Below the pieces are notes generated by a model. It ran no database searches and was not told the origin of the DNA. It saw only the letters and a program-made list of their open reading frames with translations. Shown here piece after piece: positions 35,535 through 45,045 of a DNA stretch of 64,000 bases (positions within the stretch are counted from its first letter, which is position 1; each line of letters opens with the position of its first letter). The position numbers were made by a program, and so were the translations under genes. The stretch is from Roseovarius sp. THAF9 (GTDB lineage: Bacteria; Pseudomonadota; Alphaproteobacteria; Rhodobacterales; Rhodobacteraceae), in the NCBI RefSeq assembly GCF_009363715.1, contig NZ_CP045404.1, positions 3,068,001 through 3,132,000 on the forward strand. The letters run 5' to 3'.

Positions 35535-36563
35535 CTACTTTGATACCTTGAAGAGGTATTCCTGCACTGCGCCGCCTGCACCTCCATTATTGCTCTTGAA
35601 GCGCTGGTGGATCAGGCTCTCGAATTCTACGGTCCCGAGTTCGGAAAATAGATTGAGCAGTTCGTCTCTACTCAGGAGGCCATCCTCGCTGTAGCTTACG
35701 AGAAACGTCTTGCAGTCCATCTCTCGGATTATTCTTCGGAATGAATCGCGTACTCGCAGCTTCGAGCAGAAATCAGAGTATTGATCGCGCCAAGGCCTTA
35801 GGCCACTGACTCCCACGGCATCTGGGCTATCTCCGCGCGCAATCGTTTCAATGATGTGGTAGTTGGCGGCATACTGCCGCTTCATGTATGGGGGATCAAT
35901 GTAGCAAAGATCGGCAGAGATCGATACTGCAAGATCTTCAGCTTGCCCTTGTAGGACGTTATGATTTGTAGAAATGCCCCAGAGAAAGGTAGAAGGTCGA
36001 AGGGACAACGGAGCAAGTGATGCTCTGTTCCAAGTCGAGCGATAGTGGCCGTACGTCCCGGCAATATTTGCTACTCGGTTTACAGCCAGAACAAGGTCAT
36101 GCCGTAGGAGGGAATTTTCGACTTCGCTGATTTTGCCTTGCTCTCTCCATGTATTAACCTCCTGAGTGATCGCATCAATGAGGGCAGCGTTCTCCGTGGA
36201 AAAATACATGCGTGGACGAGTCCCACTGCTCGGTTGTCCTCCTGGTGAATACTCGCGGAAAAAATGGCCAGATACTCCAGGCAGTGTCTCAAGGTGCTTG
36301 AGAACTCCAAGGTATCCGGTTCCAGACACGCTGGAAAACGAAGGGGGGCGATCGAGCTTCAAACGCACTACAGCATGATGAAATGCATATGACATCATGT
36401 CGGAAGCAATCACTCGGTAGCCTGCAACACGAAGGGCTTCGGAGACGCTTGCGGTCCCACACATAAGATCGGAAACAACGGCACCTTCAGGTGCGAGTTG
36501 TCTTATGCGCTCGATCAGTGGTCTTAGTAGGCGCGATTTGTTGCCAATATAACGGTAGGACAT
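35535..36563 (-). CDS. DNA adenine methyltransferase (D12/Dam-like class)
   Basis: 342 aa. Order typical of the alpha-group N6-adenine enzymes: YRYIGNKSRLLRPLIERI (motif X), DLMCGTASVSEAL (SAM motif I, about residue 33), and catalytic DPPYMKRQYAANYH (motif IV, about 213). The variable stretch between is the target-recognition region. The ATG at 36563 follows the upstream methyltransferase stop without a gap (TGAATG), so translation is coupled. It probably protects one strand or one half-site of the target cut by the convergent HNH enzyme. Confidence 0.9.
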   Translation of the reverse strand: MSYRYIGNKSRLLRPLIERIRQLAPEGAVVSDLMCGTASVSEALRVAGYRVIASDMMSYAFHHAVVRLKLDRPPSFSSVSGTGYLGVLKHLETLPGVSGHFFREYSPGGQPSSGTRPRMYFSTENAALIDAITQEVNTWREQGKISEVENSLLRHDLVLAVNRVANIAGTYGHYRSTWNRASLAPLSLRPSTFLWGISTNHNVLQGQAEDLAVSISADLCYIDPPYMKRQYAANYHIIETIARGDSPDAVGVSGLRPWRDQYSDFCSKLRVRDSFRRIIREMDCKTFLVSYSEDGLLSRDELLNLFSELGTVEFESLIHQRFKSNNGGAGGAVQEYLFKVSK

Positions 36564-38327
36564 TCAAGCTACCCACCGTGGCGCGACACGCAACCCCTCG
36601 CCCAATCTCAATGTTCGAATGGGTTCTAGCGCCTCCGCCTGTTCCAGTACGTGCTCCACCCAAGAGTAGGAAGTCTCGTTAAAGCCAAAGAGCGCGGAGA
36701 CCAGACTTTCGATTTCAATATCAGCTTCCGTCGCGGGCATGCTGCCTTTGGTCATTCTGTCGACAGATGCTGCAATTGCTTTTGCCTGGCCCCAGCTCCT
36801 GCTCCCTTCTTCAGGCATAGGGATGGGGAGACCGGAAATGACCTTTTGCGTCACGTAGGGATGAGAGCGCCACTCATTATCACCTGTTGTTCTGAGGTGG
36901 TATGCCAAGAGAGTGCGCGAACATAAAACGCCAAGGCAGTAAGACAGAAAGAACTCAGGAGGATTTGCGTTTGGATTGGGATAATAGTGGAAGACGACCT
37001 GATTGGTCATGCATGGCTCATCGACTATGGATGCCTTGATGCCGACGCCAGTCTTCCGAATGAGAAGTCTGCGACGCGAATAGACCTCAAGGCTTTTATA
37101 ATTTATCCCAGGCATACCCGTTTTTATGTATCGACTTGGTGCTGCGAAATATCTCTTCACGTCTTCTCCAACAAGGAGGGGGAAGGTCCCATCAGCATTG
37201 GGTACTTCGGAAATAATCTGTTCGGCGTGGAATTCGTGGGCCGGCGCAGAGAATCCACAGTTGCCGCATGAAAGGTGCTTTTGTTTTGTTGCTGGACGGG
37301 TAAACGAGCAAGAGGGGCAGATCAGCACTCGCCCAGACTTCGAAAGTTCTACTCCGCGTCCAGAAACAAGCCAATCTGTCCATGATGAGCGTGCTGCCGA
37401 GAAGTTTTGAATGCTATGGTCTTCCGATGTTTTGCTATCGACATCCCATCTTCCGTAGTGGTCTTTCTGAAATCGAGACTGAGGTATTCTGATAGACTTT
37501 TCGCGCCGAATTTCATCAAACTCAGCATCTCCAGAAAATATCGATCGGCGATCCTGCTTGTTGAAGCGGAGCGTCTCGATTTCGTGATCTGGGCTGGGAT
37601 TGATATTTTCAAACAGGACAACGGTCGTTCCTCGAAAGACGCGAGGAAAGAAGCCTTCCCCGAGGCGAGCGACAAACCTGATAGTCGTGGATGTGTGCAA
37701 AATCTCGCGTGTGCGACTGTGCTCCGGGAGGAATAACGAGTCGGGAATAATGAATGCGGCGATTCCGTACGGCGCCAGGTTCCGAAGTGATGCCTCGATG
37801 AATAGGTCCCAGCTATCAAATTGGCCCCTTGCCAGCTTGTAGCCGATGGAATGAAGCTCTTCCCGCGACGCTGTGAGCTCTGCTCCCCATGGAGGATTTG
37901 CGATTACGCCATCGAGACTGGCAGAGTTCAGTCCAGTAGCCCAAGTCGGGATGCATACTTTGAATGGATTTTTCAGGGCGTCGCGGGTGTAAATTTTAGC
38001 TGCTGTTCCGAGCCTTTCTGCGGCTTGTAAGGTTGCGGAGGGGTCGACATCAAGGCCAAGAGCTACAACGCTCGGTTGGTGTAGCATTACGGAATGCAGA
38101 AGCTCTCCGTCGCCACACGCAGGATCGCAAATGAGTGAGTTTTCTGGAAGCGAACCCATCTCAATAAAAAGACGAGCGACCCAATCTGCAAGTTTGGACG
38201 GAGTGTACACTGCACCCAGCTTTCTCTGCCTTTGGACAGCATTGTCTTCTAAGCACGGTTCTGCCGAGTGCGATTGGGATATCATAAACTGTGGCCTGCT
38301 GGTCTTCTTTATTGGTTTTTGGGACAT
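36564..38327 (-). CDS. Second adenine methyltransferase (N6, NPPW type) with zinc-ribbon insert
   Basis: 587 aa from the ATG at 38327 (a GTG at 38354 and an ATG at 38285 are alternatives). N-terminal GAVYTPSKLADWV, SAM motif DPACGDGELLHSVML, catalytic ANPPWGAEL and LFIPD-like AAFIIPDSLFLPE are those of gamma-type enzymes related to type IIG/I methylases. A four-cysteine insert (CPSC ... CGNC, about residues 330-355) looks like a zinc ribbon, followed by a recognition region. It begins 37 bp after the stop of a phage terminase remnant. Confidence 0.88.
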   Translation of the reverse strand: MSQKPIKKTSRPQFMISQSHSAEPCLEDNAVQRQRKLGAVYTPSKLADWVARLFIEMGSLPENSLICDPACGDGELLHSVMLHQPSVVALGLDVDPSATLQAAERLGTAAKIYTRDALKNPFKVCIPTWATGLNSASLDGVIANPPWGAELTASREELHSIGYKLARGQFDSWDLFIEASLRNLAPYGIAAFIIPDSLFLPEHSRTREILHTSTTIRFVARLGEGFFPRVFRGTTVVLFENINPSPDHEIETLRFNKQDRRSIFSGDAEFDEIRREKSIRIPQSRFQKDHYGRWDVDSKTSEDHSIQNFSAARSSWTDWLVSGRGVELSKSGRVLICPSCSFTRPATKQKHLSCGNCGFSAPAHEFHAEQIISEVPNADGTFPLLVGEDVKRYFAAPSRYIKTGMPGINYKSLEVYSRRRLLIRKTGVGIKASIVDEPCMTNQVVFHYYPNPNANPPEFFLSYCLGVLCSRTLLAYHLRTTGDNEWRSHPYVTQKVISGLPIPMPEEGSRSWGQAKAIAASVDRMTKGSMPATEADIEIESLVSALFGFNETSYSWVEHVLEQAEALEPIRTLRLGEGLRVAPRWVA

Positions 38328-38364
38328 GCAGTGGTTGCGCCGACTGAAACCCACAATATTTGGA

Positions 38365-38875
38365 TTACCCCATCCTCCGGAACCTAATCAAGGTCTGCGT
38401 TGCCGATCGTAGCGGTTTTCCCATTTTGGCGGCCTGAGTGGTGATCCCCTCCACCTCCTCGCTCAACCTTAGCCCCATGCCTATCAGGCCATGCAGGGAG
38501 GCCTGGGCGTAGACGACGTTGTCGAGGGCCTCGTTGCGTTCGCCGTCGAGCTTGGGATGTCAGGAGCGGATGCGGCGCCCGCGCTGAAAGCGGGTGAAGA
38601 CGCGCTCGGCGGTCAGCCGCCGAGAGTAGTCGGCGTCGAGGCGGACGCAGAAGTGGATCGCTCCGGGGGCCGGGCTCGGTCAGGCGCAGGCGGGCATAGA
38701 CCGCGTCCTTCCCGGCATCGACGCCGACGATTAGGAGCGGTATCCCGCCCTTATTCGTGCGGGGCGGATGGAGCGGCCAGAACGGAATGCCTGGCCCGCT
38801 GCGGCCTTTGATCGCCCAGAAGCGGAGAGGCGTGCACGCAGAGCTTAATTGTTCTCGGCCGATGTTGGCATCCAT
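38365..38875 (-). pseudogene. Phage terminase large subunit (GpA family) C-terminal remnant
   Basis: Leftward frame from MDANIGREQL through FWAIKGRSGPGIPFWP, NKGGIPLLIVGVDAGKD and YARLRLTEPGP: the typical GpA pattern (KGRSGPG...KG...LxxVGVDxxKD). A frameshift in the C/G run near 38661-38676 is needed to continue with IHFCVRLDADYSRRLTAERV; an in-frame TGA follows at 38560-38562, then HPKLDGERNEALDNVVYAQA and the true end (TAA at 38365). The N-terminal ATPase part is missing. Confidence 0.8.
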
Positions 38876-39139
38876 GGGTTTGATACGGGTTCCATCTCGC
38901 GAACGCGATTGGCGTCGAAGTGTTTAGCCGGGAACTCTGTAAAACCATTTTAATTCAGAGATTTACAACCTATTCACCAAATCCGCGCAGTCATGAGTTC
39001 CGGAGAAAATCCACCCTGAGAGACCGCTTCCAGGCCTTCCAGCGCGGAAGCTGGTGCTCAGCCCCACCCACATAACCCTTGAACACAACGAGAAAATCCG
39101 GCCGCAGCCGGATCTGGAGAACGCTTTCTCATGAGCAAG
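38876..39139. other. Gap between terminase remnant and tRNA-Ser
   Basis: 264 bp with no supported gene. A short minus-strand open frame (38751-38948) covers part of it but shares no family pattern. Probably further decayed phage sequence and the junction with core DNA. Confidence 0.4.
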
Positions 39140-39229
39140 TGGCGGAGACGAAGGGATTCGAACCCTCGAGACCCTTCCGGGCCTACTCCCTTAGCAGGGG
39201 AGCGCCTTCGACCACTCGGCCACGTCTCC
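39140..39229 (-). tRNA. tRNA-Ser(GCU)
   Basis: 90 nt with long variable arm: acceptor GGAGACG/CGTCTCC, anticodon stem CTCCC/GGGAG with loop CTGCTAA (anticodon GCT), variable arm TAGGCCCGGAAGGGTCTC, T-arm GGGTTCGAATCCC, encoded CCA. It borders the decayed prophage region. Confidence 0.95.
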
Positions 39230-39423
39230 GCCGACGCGTATAGCCAAGCAAACCTACGAATTACAAGGCCATTCTGCCCTGTCGGCGAAAAACCTTCTCT
39301 CGGTCCAAATTCATTTCCGGCGACCGCCGCACGACCGGGCACCTGCGCAAGAGTATCATTCCTGGTTTGCGCACAAACGTGTCGCATCAACGTGTACACA
39401 GCCACCGGGGCGCCGCTGACACT

Positions 39424-40521
39424 TCAGGTGTTGAACAAGAAGTGCAGCACATCGCCATCTTTGACGACATAGCTTTTGCCCTCGGCCCGCATCTTGCCCG
39501 CTTCCTTCGCCGCCTGCTCGCCGCCCAGTCCGACGAAATCCTCGTAGGCAATCGTCTCGGCCCGGATGAAGCCTTTCTCGAAATCTCCGTGAATGACCCC
39601 CGCGGCCTGCGGCGCCGCCGTGCCGGTGCGGATCGTCCAGGCGCGCGCTTCTTTGGGGCCTACAGTGAAATAGGTCTCGAGGTGCAGAAGGTCATAGCCT
39701 GCCCGGATAAGCCGGTCCAACCCGGCCTCTTCCAGCCCCATTTCCTCGAGGAACATCTCGGCTTCCTCGGCGTCCAGCTGGCTGATCTCTTCCTCGATTT
39801 GGGCCGAGATGATCACATGCGCCGCCCCCTGCGCCTCGGCCATCTTCGCCACGGCGGCGGAATGATCGTTGCCATCCGCCGCGTTGGCCTCGTCCACGTT
39901 GCAAACATACAGGATCGGCTTCGAGGTCAGCAGTTGCAGGTTCTTCCACGCCTTCATATCCTCGGCATCCACCTCGACCAGCCGCGCGGGCTTGCCCTCG
40001 TCCAGCATCGCCTGCGCGGCGGCCAGCAGACGGTCGGCCTGTACGGCTTCCTTGTCGTTGCCCTTCAGCTTGCGCACCAGACCCGCGCGGCGCTTCTCGA
40101 TGCTTTCCAAGTCGGCCAGCATCAGCTCGGTCTCGATCACCTCGGCATCCTCCACCGGGTTCACGCGACCTTCCACGTGGGTCACGTCGCCATCCTCGAA
40201 ACAGCGCAGCACATGGGCAATCGCGTCCACCTCGCGGATATTGGCCAGGAACTGGTTGCCCAGCCCCTCGCCCTTGCTGGCGCCCTTCACGAGGCCCGCG
40301 ATATCGACAAAGGTCATGCGCGTCGGGATGATGGATTTCGACTGCGCGATCGCCGCCAACTTGTCCAGCCGCGCATCGGGCACCGCAACCTCGCCCACAT
40401 TGGGCTCGATCGTGCAGAACGGAAAATTCGCCGCCTGCGCGGCGGCGGTCCGGGTCAGCGCGTTGAACAGCGTCGACTTGCCCACGTTGGGCAGCCCCAC
40501 GATTCCCATCTTGAAGCCCAT
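39424..40521 (-). CDS. ychF: Ribosome-binding ATPase/GTPase
   Basis: 365 aa, the conserved YchF (OLA1) protein that binds ribosomes and hydrolyses ATP. P-loop GLPNVGKSTLFNALT at residues 8-22, DIAGLVKGASKGEGLGNQFL, and the C-terminal TGS domain with AWTIRTGTAAPQAAG and GGEQAAKEAGKMRAEG. The ATG at 40521 (MGFKMG) is chosen; an open frame upstream is not coding. Divergent from trpA. Confidence 0.96.
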   Translation of the reverse strand: MGFKMGIVGLPNVGKSTLFNALTRTAAAQAANFPFCTIEPNVGEVAVPDARLDKLAAIAQSKSIIPTRMTFVDIAGLVKGASKGEGLGNQFLANIREVDAIAHVLRCFEDGDVTHVEGRVNPVEDAEVIETELMLADLESIEKRRAGLVRKLKGNDKEAVQADRLLAAAQAMLDEGKPARLVEVDAEDMKAWKNLQLLTSKPILYVCNVDEANAADGNDHSAAVAKMAEAQGAAHVIISAQIEEEISQLDAEEAEMFLEEMGLEEAGLDRLIRAGYDLLHLETYFTVGPKEARAWTIRTGTAAPQAAGVIHGDFEKGFIRAETIAYEDFVGLGGEQAAKEAGKMRAEGKSYVVKDGDVLHFLFNT

Positions 40522-40697
40522 GATGCACCTCTTTGCTCTCGTTCCGGCGCCTTCTATGCCCAAGCCGCGCCCAGCGCAACGCCCCCGCTTTTTCTTGCCC
40601 CAAATACTCGAATCCTGCGCGCTCCACACGCACATCCCATTGCAATTCCGCGCCGCATTCGCCAAACCATGCCGGAACATTACGACGGGACCGCGAC

Positions 40698-41489
40698 ATG
40701 ACACGCATCGACGCCAAATTCGAAGACCTGCGCAACGCAAACAAGAAGGCCTTCGTGGCTTACGTCATGGCCGGCGACCCCGATTTCGACACCTCGCTCG
40801 AGGTGGTCAAGGGCCTGCCCGCCGCCGGCGTGGACATCATCGAACTGGGCCTGCCCTTCACCGATCCCATGGCCGACGGCCCCACCATCCAGCTTGCCGG
40901 CCAGCGCGCGCTCGAAGGCGGGATGAACCTGCAACGCACGCTCGACATGGCCGCCGAATTCCGCAAAGGCGACGACACCACGCCCATCGTGCTCATGGGC
41001 TACTACAACCCGATCTACAATCGCGGGGTCGAGACGTTTCTGAAGGACGCCAAGGAGGCTGGCATCGACGGCCTCATCGTGGTGGATTTGCCGCCCGAGG
41101 AAGACGACGAGCTTTGCGTGCCCGCGCAGAAGGCCGGGCTGAACTTCATCCGTCTGGCGACCCCTACCACCGATGACAAGCGCCTGCCCAAGGTGCTGAC
41201 CAACACGTCGGGCTTCGTCTACTACGTCTCGATCACCGGCATCACCGGTGCCGCCGCGGCCGAGGCCGCTGATGTCCGCCCCGAGGTGACCCGGATCAAG
41301 TCGCATACCGACCTGCCCATCGTGGTCGGCTTCGGCATCCGCACGCCGGAAAGCAGCCGCGAGATCGCCTCGGTCGCCGATGGCTGCGTCGTGGGCTCGG
41401 CCATCGTGGGCAAGCTGGCCGACGGCGAAAGCCCTGCGCAGGTGCTCGACTTCGTCAAGGGCCTCGCCGACGGCGCGCACTCGGCCTAA
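40698..41489 (+). CDS. trpA: Tryptophan synthase alpha chain
   Basis: 263 aa TIM barrel that splits indole-3-glycerol phosphate; indole passes to TrpB. Catalytic Glu in [17 protein letters not shown] (about 49) and Asp in [11 protein letters not shown] (about 125) are present, along with [10 protein letters not shown] and [10 protein letters not shown]. The ATG at 40698 with GACGGGACCGCG before it is used; the open frame upstream is spurious. trpB and trpF lie about 10 kb away on the other strand. Confidence 0.96.
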   Translation: MTRIDAKFEDLRNANKKAFVAYVMAGDPDFDTSLEVVKGLPAAGVDIIELGLPFTDPMADGPTIQLAGQRALEGGMNLQRTLDMAAEFRKGDDTTPIVLMGYYNPIYNRGVETFLKDAKEAGIDGLIVVDLPPEEDDELCVPAQKAGLNFIRLATPTTDDKRLPKVLTNTSGFVYYVSITGITGAAAAEAADVRPEVTRIKSHTDLPIVVGFGIRTPESSREIASVADGCVVGSAIVGKLADGESPAQVLDFVKGLADGAHSA

Positions 41490-42343
41490 AGCGCGCGCCG
41501 CGTCCCGTCCATCGTCAGAAGCGGACCATAGGCATCGGGCCGGCGGTCGCGGAACACGCCCCAGCCGGCGCGCATCTCCGCGATTTCCTCAAGGTCGAAG
41601 CTTTCCACGATGACCATCTCCGACCGATCGTCGGCCCGCTTCCGGATCTCGCCTTTCGGTCCGGCGATGAACGATTGCCCCCAGAATTCGGTTTCACCCA
41701 GATCGCCCGCCTCGCGCCCGACCCGGTTCGCCGCCACCAGCGGCGTCAGGTTGGCGCCCGCGTGACCGCGCATGACCGTCTCCCAATGATCGTGGCAATC
41801 CGACCCGATCGCGGTGGGATAAAGCAATACATCGGCACCCTTCAGCGCCATGATCCGCGCCGATTCCGGAAACCACTGATCCCAGCAGATCGCGGCACCG
41901 ACCTTGCCATGGGCCGTCTCGAACACCTGGAACCCGGTATCGCCATAGCTGGTGTAGATCTTCTCGAAACACCCAGGCGGACCACCGGGGATATGCGTCT
42001 TGCGGTAGACACCCAGAACCGTGCCATCGGCATCGATGACCGCGTTCGTGTTGAAATAGGCGTTGTTCGCCTTCTCGAAGAAATTGACCGGGATCACCAC
42101 GCCCAAGTCCCGCGCAACCGCCTGCATATGCCGCACGATGGGGCCGTCCACGCTCTGTGCCAGTTGGAAATGCTCGGGCTTCCAATCCATGAACCCGAAG
42201 AAATGCAGCCCCACGCTTTCCTGCGGCAGGATCACCTGTGCGCCCTGCGCCGCGGCTTCGCGGATCAGGCGCTCGGCCTTGTGCAGGTTTTCCTCCATAT
42301 CCCAGCTACAGCGCATCTGGGTCGCGGCGACAGTCAGGGTCAT
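41486..42343 (-). CDS. Carbon-nitrogen hydrolase, N-carbamoylputrescine amidase-like
   Basis: 285 aa nitrilase-superfamily enzyme. Catalytic triad: Glu in [13 protein letters not shown] (about residue 40), Lys in [12 protein letters not shown], Cys in [15 protein letters not shown]. The motifs CWDQWFPE and KPEHFQLAQ fit AguB, which converts N-carbamoylputrescine to putrescine. ATG at 42343 chosen for normal length. Its 3' end overlaps that of trpA by 4 bp (convergent). No aguA is nearby, so the substrate is tentative. Confidence 0.85.
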   Translation of the reverse strand: MTLTVAATQMRCSWDMEENLHKAERLIREAAAQGAQVILPQESVGLHFFGFMDWKPEHFQLAQSVDGPIVRHMQAVARDLGVVIPVNFFEKANNAYFNTNAVIDADGTVLGVYRKTHIPGGPPGCFEKIYTSYGDTGFQVFETAHGKVGAAICWDQWFPESARIMALKGADVLLYPTAIGSDCHDHWETVMRGHAGANLTPLVAANRVGREAGDLGETEFWGQSFIAGPKGEIRKRADDRSEMVIVESFDLEEIAEMRAGWGVFRDRRPDAYGPLLTMDGTRRAL

Positions 42344-42531
42344 CGGGCCTCCGGGCTCAAACGAGTTCATCTCATGCTGAAAGTGTTCACGCTGCAATAA
42401 ATGCCGATTCCCGACATACCTGGTCGTTTTCCTGCCATCCCTCGCACCCATCCCGGCACGCGGTCGCATGGACAAGCGGACCCGATCCGGGCTAGTGGTC
42501 ATGAAACCTGACCAATGCCCGAGCCAGCGCC

Positions 42532-43695
42532 ATGCCCGTCATCACCAATATCGACGACCTGAAAAAGATCTACCGCCGCCGCGTGCCCAAGATGTTCTAC
42601 GACTACGCGGAATCGGGCAGCTGGACGGAACAGACCTTCCGCGAGAACACCAGCGATTTCAGTGATATATACCTGCGCCAGCGCATCGCCGTGGACATGT
42701 CAAACCGCTCCACCGCCAGCCAGATGATCGGTCAGGACATCTCGATGCCCGTCGCCCTCGCCCCCGTGGGCCTGACGGGGATGCAGCACGCCGATGGCGA
42801 GATCAAGGCCGCCCGCGCCGCCGAGAAATTCGGCGTGCCCTACACGCTCTCGACCATGTCCATCTGCTCGATCGAGGACGTGGCGGCCCACACACAAAAG
42901 CCGTTCTGGTTTCAGGTTTACACCTTGAAAGATAACGACTTTATGCAGCGGCTTTTCGACCGCGCCAAGGCCGCAAACTGCTCGGCGGCGGTCATCACCG
43001 TCGATCTGCAAGTGCTGGGCCAGCGCCACAAGGACCTCAAGAACGGCCTCAGCGCGCCGCCTAAACTAACTGTCAAGTCCATTGCCGACATGATGACCAA
43101 GGTGCAGTGGGGCCTCGGGATGCTTGGCACCAAGCGGCGGTTCTTCGGCAATATCGTCGGCCATGCCAAGGGCGTCACCGATCCGTCTTCGCTCAGTTCC
43201 TGGACGGCGGAGGCTTTCGACGAGGCGCTCAACTGGGACCGCATCCGCGAGTTCCGCAAGATGTGGGACGGCAAGCTGATCATCAAAGGCATCATCGACC
43301 CGCGCGATGCCAAGGAGGCGCTGAATGTCGGCGCCGACGCCATCGTGGTGTCCAACCACGGTGGCCGGCAGCTGGACGGCGCGCTCTCCGCCATCCGCGC
43401 CCTGCCCCAGATCATGGACGCTGTCGGCGACAAGATCGAGGTGCATTTCGACAGCGGCATCCGCTCGGGCCAGGACGTGCTCAAGGCCATCGCGCTCGGC
43501 GCCAAAGGGACCTATATCGGCCGCGCCTACGTCTACGGCCTTGGCGCTATGGGGCAGGAAGGCGTGACCAAGGCACTCCAGTGCATCCACAAGGAGCTTG
43601 ATGTGTCGATGGCCTTTTGCGGGCACACCGATATCAACAAAGTCGACCGCGGTATCCTGATGGTGCCCAAGAACTTCTCCGGCGATTGGCAATAG
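42532..43695 (+). CDS. lldD: FMN-dependent alpha-hydroxy-acid dehydrogenase (L-lactate dehydrogenase-like)
   Basis: 387 aa FMN barrel enzyme oxidising L-lactate or a similar 2-hydroxy acid. YYDYAESGSWTEQTFREN-like start (YDYAESGSWTE), ALAPVGLTGMQH, the substrate-binding QVY, the FMN Lys in LIIKGIIDPRDA, and the catalytic His/Arg loop VVSNHGGRQLDGA. The length is right for LldD. Electrons probably enter the respiratory chain; no partner genes are adjacent, so the physiological acid is not certain. Confidence 0.9.
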   Translation: MPVITNIDDLKKIYRRRVPKMFYDYAESGSWTEQTFRENTSDFSDIYLRQRIAVDMSNRSTASQMIGQDISMPVALAPVGLTGMQHADGEIKAARAAEKFGVPYTLSTMSICSIEDVAAHTQKPFWFQVYTLKDNDFMQRLFDRAKAANCSAAVITVDLQVLGQRHKDLKNGLSAPPKLTVKSIADMMTKVQWGLGMLGTKRRFFGNIVGHAKGVTDPSSLSSWTAEAFDEALNWDRIREFRKMWDGKLIIKGIIDPRDAKEALNVGADAIVVSNHGGRQLDGALSAIRALPQIMDAVGDKIEVHFDSGIRSGQDVLKAIALGAKGTYIGRAYVYGLGAMGQEGVTKALQCIHKELDVSMAFCGHTDINKVDRGILMVPKNFSGDWQ

Positions 43696-43758
43696 GCCGG
43701 GAACATCGCCCTACCTGACCGCGTTCACGCTTCATCGTGGTGAACGGGGACAGGACGG

Positions 43759-44427
43759 ATGGCGCAAATCGACAGGGAAGATTTCGATCCGGCGCACCGC
43801 AAGCGTCCGGTCCTCATGATTTTGTTGGGGATTCTCGGCATTGCCGGTTGTATCAGCCTCGTCCTCGGAACCTTTATCGCGCCCTTTTACGTGCCAAACT
43901 ACAACTGGTGGTCGGATACGATCAGCGACCTTGCCGCGGGCGAGTCGGAAATCATCATGGACGTGGCGCTCTACGGGTTTGCCATTGGCGTAATGGCCAC
44001 CGCGCTTGCGGCGTCGCATGACCACCTGGGCAGGTCCGGCTGGTCGATCGGCGTTGTCAGCCTCGCGGCCATCGCAGGGATCGTGGTCATTGTGGGCGCC
44101 CGGAATGAATATGGCGACGGCGACAACGAGGGCGTCGTCATCCATATCTACCTCGTCTACATGCTGGGCGCGCTCTTCACCATCGTGCCCGCGACGATGA
44201 CCAGCGGCCTGCGCCGCGTCGCACCGTGGGCAGCCCGCGCCATGATCGCTTTCGGCGCGGTCTGGGTCGTGCTCGCGCCGATCTTTCTGACGATGGGCAC
44301 CCGATGGGACGGCCTCGTTGAGCGCATCATGGGGCTGGCCGCCGCCGGCGTCATCACGGTCCTCAGCCTGATCGCCATCCGCAATGGACGCGGGTGCTTC
44401 GACGATCCCGAAATGAAAGGAGGCTGA
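43759..44427 (+). CDS. DUF998 membrane protein
   Basis: 222 aa, six hydrophobic helices starting about residue 18 (LMILLGILGIAGCISLVLG). The pattern NWWSDTISDLAAGE after the first helix is typical of DUF998. No cofactor or enzymatic motif. 1 bp before the DUF421 gene, so the two are probably one unit. Function unknown. Confidence 0.85.
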   Translation: MAQIDREDFDPAHRKRPVLMILLGILGIAGCISLVLGTFIAPFYVPNYNWWSDTISDLAAGESEIIMDVALYGFAIGVMATALAASHDHLGRSGWSIGVVSLAAIAGIVVIVGARNEYGDGDNEGVVIHIYLVYMLGALFTIVPATMTSGLRRVAPWAARAMIAFGAVWVVLAPIFLTMGTRWDGLVERIMGLAAAGVITVLSLIAIRNGRGCFDDPEMKGG

Positions 44428-44428
44428 C

Positions 44429-44941
44429 ATGCCCGATACCGTCCTTCAGACCGTCGTGGCGGTCGCCGTCATCATCCTGCTGGCCCGCGTCAACGGGCTG
44501 CGCTCCTTCTCCAAGATGTCCAGCTTCGACTTCGCCCTGACGCTGGCCAGCGGCTCGGTCGTCGCCACGCTGATGACCACCTCCAGCCGCTTCCTGCCCG
44601 GCATCCTCGCGCTCGCCGCACTCTTCGCCCTGCGCTTCGCCATCTCGGCGCTGCGCGTGCATTTTCGCGCCGTGGAACACCTGGTGGATACGCGCCCCAT
44701 CATCCTGATGCACGAGGGCCGCATTCTCGACGACAATTTGCGCCTCGCCCGCGTCACCCGCGCCGACATCCGCGCCAAGCTGCGCGAGGCCAACGCGCTT
44801 CAGCCCGACCAAGTCCGTGCCGTGGTGATGGAAGCCACCGGTGATGTCAGCGTCCTGCACGGCGGCGACGTCGACCCCTCCCTGCTCGAAGGCGTCTCCT
44901 GGGGCCGTATGACACCGCCCGCCGAGACCGCGCGCACCTGA
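44429..44941 (+). CDS. DUF421 (YetF-like) membrane protein
   Basis: 170 aa. Three N-terminal helices (about 5-75; LARVNGLRSFSKMSSFDFAL) then a soluble domain (PIILMHEGRILDDNLRLARV, RADIRAKLREAN, VVMEATGDVSVL) typical of YetF/DUF421, a family linked to spore and envelope functions in firmicutes but of unknown role in proteobacteria. Follows DUF998 with almost no gap. Confidence 0.88.
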   Translation: MPDTVLQTVVAVAVIILLARVNGLRSFSKMSSFDFALTLASGSVVATLMTTSSRFLPGILALAALFALRFAISALRVHFRAVEHLVDTRPIILMHEGRILDDNLRLARVTRADIRAKLREANALQPDQVRAVVMEATGDVSVLHGGDVDPSLLEGVSWGRMTPPAETART

Positions 44942-44954
44942 CCCGCTGAATCCC

Positions 44955-44981
44955 GAAAGACCTTGCATATTTGGTCTTTTC
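44955..44981 (+). terminator. Rho-independent terminator after the DUF421 gene
   Basis: AAAGACC (44956-44962), a 10-nt loop, GGTCTTT (44973-44979) and a short T-run. 15 bp after the DUF421 stop and upstream of rplY. Confidence 0.65.
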
Positions 44982-45016
44982 AAGCCGCCCGTATTCCTCT
45001 ACAGGGACGGCTTCAC

Positions 45017-45045
45017 GCGGGGCTACAGCCTTGGAGGAGCCCCGC
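45017..45045 (+). promoter_or_regulatory. Hairpin in the rplY leader
   Basis: GCGGGGCT (45017-45024) pairs with AGCCCCGC (45038-45045) around a 13-nt loop containing GGAGG. It ends 21 nt before the rplY start. A possible site of feedback by L25; no other evidence. Confidence 0.45.

Noticed and set aside
38491..38811. Plus-strand protein of 106 codons
   Set aside because: It is antisense to the terminase remnant, whose frame matches a known family.
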